A stretch of DNA of 5,540 nt from Pseudomonadota bacterium (lineage in GTDB: Bacteria > Pseudomonadota > Gammaproteobacteria > JAKAQQ01): NCBI GenBank assembly GCA_021852325.1, contig JAJZNM010000074.1:1-5540 (forward strand). The letters are read 5' to 3'. The translations under genes and the position numbers were made by a program. Shown here piece after piece: positions 1 through 5,540 of the stretch; the stretch's first letter is position 1; each line of letters begins with the position of its first letter. The notes under the pieces were generated by a model. The model did not search any database. It had not been told where the DNA came from and saw only the letters and a program-made list of their open reading frames with translations.

Positions 1-177
1 GGCGCGCTCGCCATGTACCTCGAGGTGCGCGTGTCGAACCTCCGTGCCCAGTCCCTGTACCGTTCGTTCGGGTTTCGCGAGATTGGCCGGCGGAACGCTT
101 ATTACCCGGCAGACGCCTTCCTGATGCGGGAAGATGCCCTGGTCTTCCGTCTCGATCTCGCGCACCACGGAGCCTGA
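1..177 (+). CDS. rimI: RimI-type ribosomal-protein alanine N-acetyltransferase, 3' end only
   Basis: The reading frame is open from base 1 and ends at TGA 175-177, giving the last 58 residues of a GNAT acetyltransferase. RimI acetylates the N-terminal alanine of ribosomal protein S18 using acetyl-CoA, in the cytoplasm. Visible family signatures are LEVRVSN (residues 7-13 of the fragment), the ALYxxxGF-like stretch AQSLYRSFGF (16-25), RRNAYYP (30-36) and REDALVF (43-49). These match the conserved C-terminal run of E. coli RimI (LEVR.SN...LY...GF...RRNYYP...REDA). The N-terminal part, including the acetyl-CoA pyrophosphate-binding loop, lies outside the window. prfC lies 101 bases downstream on the same strand; E. 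coli also has rimI near prfC, which supports the assignment. Another GNAT is possible, but the YYP and REDA signatures make RimI the best call. Confidence 0.88.
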   Translation, partial: GALAMYLEVRVSNLRAQSLYRSFGFREIGRRNAYYPADAFLMREDALVFRLDLAHHGA

Positions 178-205
178 CCGCGCCGGGCAGCGGACCGGAC
201 GGGTG

Positions 206-250
206 TCCCGGGCGTCGCTATTTCCGGGAAGCCCGTAAAATAGGCGGGCT
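206..250 (+). promoter_or_regulatory. Two inverted repeats and a weak -10-like hexamer between rimI and prfC
   Basis: In the 101-base gap, TCCCGG (206-211) can pair with CCGGGA (224-229) across a 12-base loop. AGCCCG (230-235) can pair with CGGGCT (245-250) across a 9-base loop. The second loop contains TAAAAT (236-241), the only AT-rich stretch here and a plausible sigma-70 -10 element for prfC. No good -35 hexamer lies 16-18 bases upstream. Neither hairpin is followed by a T tract, so an intrinsic terminator for rimI is not supported. The region may hold a weak promoter, or rimI and prfC may simply be read through. Confidence 0.3.
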
Positions 251-268
251 GATCGAGATCCGTCGAAC

Positions 269-275
269 GAGGTGA
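269..275 (+). promoter_or_regulatory. Strong Shine-Dalgarno site for prfC
   Basis: GAGGTGA matches the complement of the 16S rRNA 3' end over seven bases. Its GAGG core lies six bases before the GTG at 279. This decides the start codon: the GTG start gives a protein whose N-terminus and length agree with E. coli RF3. Confidence 0.75.
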
Positions 276-278
276 GCT

Positions 279-1865
279 GTGGATACCCTGGCCGCGGAGG
301 TCGCCTCCCGGAGGACTTTCGCCATCATTTCGCATCCGGACGCCGGCAAGACCACGCTCACCGAAAAGCTGCTTTTGCTCGGGGGCGCGATCCAGCTGGC
401 CGGGCAGGTGAAGGGACGCAGACTGAGGCGCCACACCCACTCGGACTGGATGCGCCTCGAACGGGAACGGGGAATCTCCGTCACCACCTCGGTCATGCAG
501 TTCCCCTATGGCGGCTGCTTGCTCAATCTTCTGGACACGCCCGGACACGAGGACTTTTCCGAAGATACCTACCGGACGCTCAGCGCGGTTGATTCGGCGC
601 TGATGGTGATCGATGCGGCGAAGGGCGTCGAGGAGCGGACGCTCAAACTCATGGAAGTGGCACGGCGGCGCAACACCCCGGTCATGACGTTCATCAACAA
701 GATGGACCGCGAAGGATTGCCCCCGCTCGCCTTGCTGGATGAGATCGAGAAGAAGCTCGGTCTGCTCACGGTGCCCTTCACCTGGCCCATCGGACAGGGG
801 CGTGAACTGCTCGGGATCTATCATCTCCACGAGGACTGGATCTCGGTCTACCGCGCGGACGATCACGCGCATGCGGGTTTCGTGGAGCGCATTGAGGGGC
901 TGGCCAGTCCGGCAGGCGCGGCCTTGCTCGGTCCATCGGCCGCGAGGCTCGGCGAGGAGTGCGAGCTCGTCCGTGGCACCCTCCCGGCGTGGAATCCGGA
1001 AGATTATGCGGAGGGGCTTGCAACGCCAGTCTTTTTTGGATCGGCACTCGGGGGGTTCGGGGTACGTGAGTTGCTCGATGCCTTCTGTACCTTTGCCCCG
1101 CCTCCACGCCCCCAATGGAGCGCGAGCCGCACGGTACGCCCGGAGGAGCCCGCCTTGAGCGGCTTCGTTTTCAAGATCCAGGCCAATCTCGATCCCCAGC
1201 ATCACGACCGGATGGCGTTCGTCAGGCTGTGCTCGGGCCGCTATGCGCCCGGGATGCGCTGGTACCAGGTGCGGACCGGCCGCAGTTTCAAGGTCACGGA
1301 CGCGCGCACCTTTTTTGCCAATGCCCGGACCGAGGCCGGTTCGGCGGTCGCGGGCGACATCATCGGCCTGCCGAACCACGGAACGATCCAGATCGGGGAT
1401 GTGTTCACGGAAGGGGAACGGTTGTCCTTCGCCGGGGTGCCGAACTTTGCGCCGGAATGGTTCCGGCGGGTCATCCTGGACGATCCACTCCGCTCGAAAA
1501 CGCTGGCGCGGGGACTCGAGGAGCTCGCCGAGGAAGGCGCCGCCCAGTTTTTCCGCCCGTTGATTGGGCAGGAATGGATCGTCGGGGCCATCGGCCCCCT
1601 CCAGTTCGAGGTGGTGGCGGCCCGGCTGGCCGACGAGTACGCGGTCCGCTGCCGTTTCGAGCCCATGCCGATCGCGACGGCGCGCTGGGTCGAGAGTGCA
1701 CCGGACCGGCTCGAGCAGCTGAAATCGCGCCTCGCACCCCATCTCGCAAACGACCACCTGGGCGATCTCGTCTATCTCGCGCCGAGCCGCGTGCACCTTG
1801 AACTCACCGAAGAGCGCCATCCCGACGTCCGTTTTCACAAGACGCGCGAGCGGGTTCTCGCGTGA
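279..1865 (+). CDS. prfC: Peptide chain release factor 3 (RF3), translational GTPase
   Basis: RF3 is a cytoplasmic GTPase that speeds removal of RF1 and RF2 from the ribosome after peptide release. The 528-residue product is close to the 529 residues of E. coli RF3 and appears intact. Domains in order: a G domain with the P-loop SHPDAGKT (18-25), switch I RGISVTTS (64-71), DTPGH (86-90) followed by EDFSEDTYRTL, and NKMD (140-143); a beta-barrel domain starting near GFVFKIQA (295-302) with NHGTIQIGD (366-374); and the RF3-specific C-terminal domain with PNFAPE (388-393) and a FHKTRER end. FSEDTYRTL and PNFAPE separate RF3 from EF-G and EF-Tu. All GTPase motifs are present. The start is GTG with a strong ribosome binding site. 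The TGA stop overlaps the GTG start of the next gene, suggesting translational coupling. Confidence 0.97.
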   Translation: MDTLAAEVASRRTFAIISHPDAGKTTLTEKLLLLGGAIQLAGQVKGRRLRRHTHSDWMRLERERGISVTTSVMQFPYGGCLLNLLDTPGHEDFSEDTYRTLSAVDSALMVIDAAKGVEERTLKLMEVARRRNTPVMTFINKMDREGLPPLALLDEIEKKLGLLTVPFTWPIGQGRELLGIYHLHEDWISVYRADDHAHAGFVERIEGLASPAGAALLGPSAARLGEECELVRGTLPAWNPEDYAEGLATPVFFGSALGGFGVRELLDAFCTFAPPPRPQWSASRTVRPEEPALSGFVFKIQANLDPQHHDRMAFVRLCSGRYAPGMRWYQVRTGRSFKVTDARTFFANARTEAGSAVAGDIIGLPNHGTIQIGDVFTEGERLSFAGVPNFAPEWFRRVILDDPLRSKTLARGLEELAEEGAAQFFRPLIGQEWIVGAIGPLQFEVVAARLADEYAVRCRFEPMPIATARWVESAPDRLEQLKSRLAPHLANDHLGDLVYLAPSRVHLELTEERHPDVRFHKTRERVLA

Positions 1866-3154
1866 AGGGTCCGGCACACGGCGGCCCAAGACGCCTGTTC
1901 CGCGATCCCCGCGTCTGGCGCTGGATCCTCTATGACTGGGCTGAGTCCGCCTTTGCGACGACCGTGATGGTCGCTTTCTTCCCGATCCTGCTCACGCACG
2001 AATGGAGTCCCGGCAGCCCGGCCACCGCCCTCGCGCGTCTCGGAATCGCGAGTGGCTGCGCGGCGCTCGTGATCGCACTGGTCGCGCCGCTCGTGGGAGC
2101 GCTGGCTGACCGCGCGCAAGCGCGATCGTTTTGGCTCGCCGGATTTGCCGGACTCGGCATCCTCTCGGTGCTTGCGCTCGACCTCGTGGGAAAGGGACAG
2201 TGGTTCATGGCGCTGTTCCTGTTCGGGTTGGCTCTGATCGGCTACTCGGGCGGCAACGTGTTCTACAACTCGCTCCTGCTCCACTGCTGTGACTCTTCCG
2301 AGATCGACCGGGCCTCCTGCTACGGATATGGCGCGGGCTATCTCGGCGGCGGGCTCCTTTTTGCCCTGAACATCTGGATGGTGATGGATCCCGCACGATT
2401 TGGCCTTTCGAGCGCACTCTCCGCGATGCGGGTGGCCTTTGTCGATGTGGCTGGCTGGTGGGCCCTGTTCACGCTGCCGATCCTCACCGGGAAGCGGCCC
2501 GACCGGAGGCCACGCGCGGGGTTCGGGTTCCTGGTCCGCGCGGGCTGGCAACAGTTCAGATCGACCTTTCGCGAGGTGCGCAAGCTGCGGTATGTCTCTG
2601 TGTTTCTGCTGGCCTACTGGTGCTACATCGATGGCGTGAACACGATCATCAAGATGGCCGTGAGCTACGGGCTGGCCCTGGGATTCCCTTCCTCGAGCCT
2701 GATCGTCGCCATCCTGGTCACCCAGGCCGTCGCCTTCCCGGCTGCTTTGGGCTATGCGCATGCCGGAGTCCGCTGGGGTGTGATGCGTGCCCTCTATCTC
2801 GGGATCGGCGTATACATGGTGGCAACCCTCGCGGCCGCTTTCATGACCAACGTGACCGAGTTCTATGCCCTGGCCGCGGTCGTGGGACTGGTCCAGGGTG
2901 GCACCCAGGCCCTGTCCCGTTCGCTTTATGCGCGGCTGATTCCCAAGGAAAAGTCGGCCGAGTTTTTCGGGTTTTACGGGATGATCGGCAAGTTCTCCGC
3001 GATCCTCGGCCCGTTCCTGGTCGCGTTGACCGAAAGCTGGACCGGCAACGTGCGGTTCGCGATCGGGAGCATCCTGCTCCTCTTTGCGCTGGGCGCGATC
3101 CTGCTCCACCGGGTCGATTTCAAGGCCGGCCAGATGGTTGCCGGAAGTCTCTAG
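1862..3154 (+). CDS. MFS permease of the UMF1 / Atg22-like family
   Basis: This is a polytopic inner-membrane protein of 430 residues with about twelve hydrophobic segments, the usual size for bacterial UMF1 (Atg22-like) major facilitators. Family marks visible are the N-terminal WILYDWAESAFAT (21-33), GALADRAQAR (79-88) in the first cytoplasmic loop, the FYN start of TM4 (134-136), GYGAGYLGGGLL (155-166), YIDGVNTIIKMA (255-266), and GGTQALSRSLYARLIP (346-361) followed by AEFFGFYGMIGKFSAILGP (366-384). Yeast Atg22 exports amino acids from the vacuole; bacterial substrates are mostly unknown, so none is assigned. The GTG start at 1862 lies inside the prfC stop (GTGA, 1862-1865) with only a weak purine-rich GAGCGG at 1848-1853 upstream, which fits coupling to prfC translation. 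The motif after FYN is unusual: LLLHCCDSSEIDRASC carries three cysteines (142, 143, 153). Confidence 0.9.
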   Translation: MKGPAHGGPRRLFRDPRVWRWILYDWAESAFATTVMVAFFPILLTHEWSPGSPATALARLGIASGCAALVIALVAPLVGALADRAQARSFWLAGFAGLGILSVLALDLVGKGQWFMALFLFGLALIGYSGGNVFYNSLLLHCCDSSEIDRASCYGYGAGYLGGGLLFALNIWMVMDPARFGLSSALSAMRVAFVDVAGWWALFTLPILTGKRPDRRPRAGFGFLVRAGWQQFRSTFREVRKLRYVSVFLLAYWCYIDGVNTIIKMAVSYGLALGFPSSSLIVAILVTQAVAFPAALGYAHAGVRWGVMRALYLGIGVYMVATLAAAFMTNVTEFYALAAVVGLVQGGTQALSRSLYARLIPKEKSAEFFGFYGMIGKFSAILGPFLVALTESWTGNVRFAIGSILLLFALGAILLHRVDFKAGQMVAGSL

Positions 3155-3158
3155 GGAG
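3153..3158 (+). promoter_or_regulatory. Shine-Dalgarno site for the patatin gene
   Basis: AGGGAG overlaps the TAG stop of the permease gene and lies five bases before ATG 3164. It supports 3164 as the start over the in-frame ATG at 3182, which would remove the Arg-containing n-region of the signal peptide. Confidence 0.6.
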
Positions 3159-3163
3159 CGGAC

Positions 3164-5377
3164 ATGACACGCTCGGGATGGATGTTCCTGTTCGTGACCC
3201 TGGCGGCCGGCACCGGCAATGCCCATGCGCACCGGATTGGGGCACACACGGATCGCGGGCCGATCCGATACCCCTGTCTCGTCTTGAGCGGGGGCGGGGC
3301 CCGGGGAGCGGCACACGTGGGAGTCCTCGAGGCGCTCCAGCGGCTCCGGGTTCCGGTGGGCTGCATCGTCGGAACCAGCATGGGCGCGGTGATCGGCGGA
3401 CTCTACGCGGCGGGGTTTCCGGCCGGATCCATGGCACGCCTTCTCGCGGATCCCGATTTCGAGAGGGCCATGGGAGGCGAACTCGTCCGCGCCCGCTGGA
3501 GTTATGCCGAGCGCCATGACTCGCGTCGCTATTTCGCTTTCGTCACGCTCGGATGGACGGGTCATGCCTTCGAGCTGCCACGCAGCGTGCTCGGCAACGA
3601 GACACCCGACCGGCTGCTCACATCGCTGCTCGCACCACTGCGTCCAACCCGCTCATTCGCCCATTTGCCGATCCCGTTCCGGGCCGTTGCAACTGACCTG
3701 AGGAACGGAAGACGGGTGGTCCTCAAGCGAGGTTCATTGGCACGGAGTATCCTGGCCAGTCTCTCGATTCCGGAACTCTACCCACCCGTCCGGATTCGGG
3801 GCCGGTTGCTCGTCGATGGCGGGCTGGCCGACAACCTCGCGGTCGGCGTCCTCCGGCGCTGGCATCCGGTGCCAGCCATCGTTTCCAATGTCTCGCCGGT
3901 CGAAAACCGCGCACCCATCCATACCCTGCTCGGCGTCACCCGCAGCGTCGTCCGGATCATCACGGCCGAAAACGTCCGTCGCAATCTCGCCGAACTCACG
4001 TCCCGTGATGTCCTGATCACGCCTCCGCTCAAGGGTCTGTCGACTCTCGATTTCAAGCGCATGGGATCCGCGATCGCAGCAGGGTATGGAGCGGCCTGGG
4101 CCCACCGCCGGGCGCTCCGTCGCTGGTCGCTCACGAAGACGGCGTATCGCGCCTGGCAGGCCCTGCTCGAGCATGGGTTCCGTCACCCTCCCGTGCTCGC
4201 GGCGATCCGCGTCCAGTCGAACCACCAGCGCGACATCCCGCTTTTCCGCTCATGCATCCATGAACGGATGGGCCAGCCGGTTCGATGGCGTGCGATCAAC
4301 CGCGACCTCCTGTGTCTCTATCGGGTGAGTGGCGTGCGCCGGGTACGGGTACGGGTGATTCGCAGTCCCGCTGGAGCGACGCTTGCCTACCGGGTGGTTT
4401 TGAGACAGGCACGCGAAATCCGGGTGGGCGCGGGATTCCAGGGCATCGAGGATTTCAGCGGTGCGAACGAATATGCATTCCGGCTGGCCTCGATCTGGCC
4501 CCGACTCAACGCCTGGAACACCGGCTGGCGGACCAGCGTCCTCTTGGGCAATCTCTGGGGGGCGCGCAGTCGCCTTCGGGTCCCGCTCGGCGCAGGCTCG
4601 CCCTGGTTCATCGACCTCGCGGCACGATACCGCAGCCGGCCGATCCCGGTTTATGTCCATGGCGCCCACATCGCCGAGTACCGGGGCAACCGTGACCAGG
4701 CCGGCGCCGATATTGGCCTCGACTTCGGCTCGATCGCGAGGCTCCGAATCGGGCCCCGCTGGGGCCATGAGTGGGCGGCGGTTGAAACCGGCAGTCCCGC
4801 GCTTCCGTCCTACGCGGACCACTATGGCCTCTGGCAGGAAAAACTGCATGTCGATACGCTCGACCACACTTGGTTCCCGACCCGGGGACTCCTCCTTAAT
4901 CTCCAGAGCGACTGGGCGAGACCTGGCTTTGGGGGCAATATCGCCTACGACCGTGTTGACCTGAAATCCCTCTTCGCCTTCGGCCTGTCCGCGCATTCGG
5001 GTATCTGGGTGCGGCTCGAGTACGGTAGCAGCCTCGGCACGAACCTACCGTTCCAGGACGAGTTCAGTCTCGGCGGTCTGTTTTCGCTCCCTGGCTACGG
5101 ACTCGGCGAACTCCGGGGGAATGGGGCGCAGGCACTCGACGTGAGCTACTTCAGGCGGCTCGGGGGGACCGTGCCGATTCTCGACACCTCGCTTTTCATC
5201 GGCGGAACCCTGTCTGCCGGTCGCATCGAGCCACCCGGTGGGGGATATTCCGGAATCAAGGATTCCGTTGCGGCATTTGTCGCGGTCCATACCCTGATCG
5301 GGCCTTTGGCCTTGGGATTCGGATGGACTCGAAGCGGGAGTCGTGCCGTTTACCTGGTATTGGGTCGCTATTTCTGA
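3164..5377 (+). CDS. PlpD-like patatin phospholipase with POTRA and outer-membrane barrel (type Vd secretion)
   Basis: The 737-residue protein has the architecture of Pseudomonas aeruginosa PlpD. A Sec signal peptide (1-22) has Arg3, a hydrophobic core and an AHA cleavage site before His23. A patatin domain follows (about 37-320): oxyanion loop GGGARG (43-48), nucleophile elbow GTSMG with Ser72 (70-74), and DGG with catalytic Asp218 (218-220), so the Ser-Asp dyad is complete. Residues about 345-414 look like one POTRA domain. The rest (about 418-737) is an Omp85/BamA-type barrel with alternating beta strands, FPTRG (571-575), GGLFSLPGYG (637-646, where the Omp85 L6 motif falls) and a final strand ending in Phe737, as in a beta signal. 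Known relatives hydrolyse phospholipids and insert in the outer membrane via Bam. I infer lipase or phospholipase activity at the cell surface or after release; the exact substrate is unknown. SIPELYPP (201-208) has Glu where relatives often have Gly. The gene lies nine bases after the permease. Confidence 0.93.
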   Translation: MTRSGWMFLFVTLAAGTGNAHAHRIGAHTDRGPIRYPCLVLSGGGARGAAHVGVLEALQRLRVPVGCIVGTSMGAVIGGLYAAGFPAGSMARLLADPDFERAMGGELVRARWSYAERHDSRRYFAFVTLGWTGHAFELPRSVLGNETPDRLLTSLLAPLRPTRSFAHLPIPFRAVATDLRNGRRVVLKRGSLARSILASLSIPELYPPVRIRGRLLVDGGLADNLAVGVLRRWHPVPAIVSNVSPVENRAPIHTLLGVTRSVVRIITAENVRRNLAELTSRDVLITPPLKGLSTLDFKRMGSAIAAGYGAAWAHRRALRRWSLTKTAYRAWQALLEHGFRHPPVLAAIRVQSNHQRDIPLFRSCIHERMGQPVRWRAINRDLLCLYRVSGVRRVRVRVIRSPAGATLAYRVVLRQAREIRVGAGFQGIEDFSGANEYAFRLASIWPRLNAWNTGWRTSVLLGNLWGARSRLRVPLGAGSPWFIDLAARYRSRPIPVYVHGAHIAEYRGNRDQAGADIGLDFGSIARLRIGPRWGHEWAAVETGSPALPSYADHYGLWQEKLHVDTLDHTWFPTRGLLLNLQSDWARPGFGGNIAYDRVDLKSLFAFGLSAHSGIWVRLEYGSSLGTNLPFQDEFSLGGLFSLPGYGLGELRGNGAQALDVSYFRRLGGTVPILDTSLFIGGTLSAGRIEPPGGGYSGIKDSVAAFVAVHTLIGPLALGFGWTRSGSRAVYLVLGRYF

Positions 5378-5393
5378 CGAAAGATGTCCCAGT

Positions 5394-5426
5394 CAGCGAG
5401 TGCTACCCGGTTGGGCTCACTTGCTG
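5394..5426 (+). terminator. Stem-loop 17 bases after the phospholipase stop; possible transcript end
   Basis: CAGCGAGTG (5394-5402) pairs with CACTTGCTG (5418-5426) over nine bases with one G-U, and CCC/GGG (5406-5408 with 5413-5415) can form an inner stem. The position directly after the last gene of the run fits a transcript end or an mRNA-stabilising hairpin. There is no following T tract (the next bases are GAGGTTTGCC), so it is not a classical intrinsic terminator in either direction. Confidence 0.35.
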
Positions 5427-5491
5427 GAGGTTTGCCCATCTGGCAGCCATTCCCGAATGGTGGATCCCGTGCGCAAAGATCTTGAGCCCGA
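5411..5491. repeat. Inverted repeat TTGGGCTCA / TGAGCCCGA enclosing smaller hairpins
   Basis: TTGGGCTCA (5411-5419) can pair with TGAGCCCGA (5483-5491), seven bases perfect plus one G-U and one more A-T pair. Between them lie two smaller inverted repeats, TGCC/GGCA (5433-5436 with 5442-5445) and CCATT/AATGG (5447-5451 with 5456-5460). Just outside, GCCCG/CGGGC (5486-5490 with 5495-5499) and the 11-base palindrome GATGAGTCATC (5503-5513) follow. The right arm competes with the GCCCG/CGGGC hairpin, so the structures are alternatives. I do not recognise a known RNA family or insertion-sequence end. No gene is supported from 5378 to 5540. Confidence 0.35.
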
Positions 5492-5540
5492 TGGCGGGCC
5501 CTGATGAGTCATCCGGGTTCAGAAAATCTGCCACACAAGA

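Noticed and set aside
102..1889. Minus-strand open frame of 595 codons across prfC
   Set aside because: It is antisense to a full-length, clearly conserved RF3. Its composition (rich in Arg, Glu, Pro, His, Asp, Gln) is typical of antisense translation of GC-rich coding DNA, with no recognisable domain.
2458..3519. Plus-strand open frame of 353 codons in a different frame from the permease and phospholipase
   Set aside because: It crosses the boundary of two real genes out of frame and is Arg/Gly/Pro-rich with no domain: an off-frame shadow.
1835..3565. Minus-strand open frame of 576 codons across the permease and the phospholipase start
   Set aside because: It is antisense to two convincing genes, low in hydrophobic residues, shows no motif, and has the same antisense composition.
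4341..4356. Short tandem repeat GGGTAC, two copies plus GGGT
   Set aside because: It lies in the coding region and encodes an alternating Arg-Val beta strand of the POTRA domain, so protein sequence explains it.
5447..5460. CCATT/AATGG hairpin as an intrinsic terminator
   Set aside because: The stem is only five base pairs and no T tract follows on either strand.
5384..5485. Small plus-strand ORF (ATG 5384 to TGA 5483-5485, 33 codons)
   Set aside because: There is no Shine-Dalgarno site at proper spacing, it overlaps the hairpin region, and I recognise no family.

Overview
The window is GC-rich (roughly two thirds G+C by eye). All recognisable genes lie on the + strand and are tightly packed. 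The content suggests a Gram-negative bacterium, probably a gammaproteobacterium. Three things point that way: the order rimI then prfC (E. coli has rimI-yjjG-prfC), a Sec signal peptide, and a protein ending in an Omp85-type outer-membrane barrel with a terminal Phe. The genus cannot be fixed from the sequence.

Layout: 1-177 is the 3' end of a RimI-type ribosomal-protein N-acetyltransferase, cut by the window edge. A 101-base gap (178-278) holds two inverted repeats, a weak -10-like hexamer and a strong ribosome binding site. Then come prfC (279-1865, peptide chain release factor 3, full length), a UMF1/Atg22-like major facilitator permease (1862-3154) and a PlpD-like patatin phospholipase with its own POTRA and outer-membrane barrel (3164-5377, type Vd autotransporter architecture). 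The last 163 bases (5378-5540) have no gene I can support. They are lower in GC (94/163, about 58%) and rich in short inverted repeats.

prfC and the permease overlap by four bases (GTGA), and the permease and phospholipase are separated by nine bases, so the three are almost certainly co-transcribed. RF3 recycles class I release factors in the cytoplasm. The permease sits in the inner membrane with an unknown substrate. The phospholipase is predicted to be exported and anchored in the outer membrane. No shared pathway is evident, and a functional link between permease and phospholipase is only inference from their tight linkage.

No CRISPR array, tRNA, rRNA, complete mobile element or clearly new multi-gene system is visible. 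The least ordinary parts are the PlpD-like exported lipase, its coupling to a UMF1 permease, and the structured, compositionally different tail.
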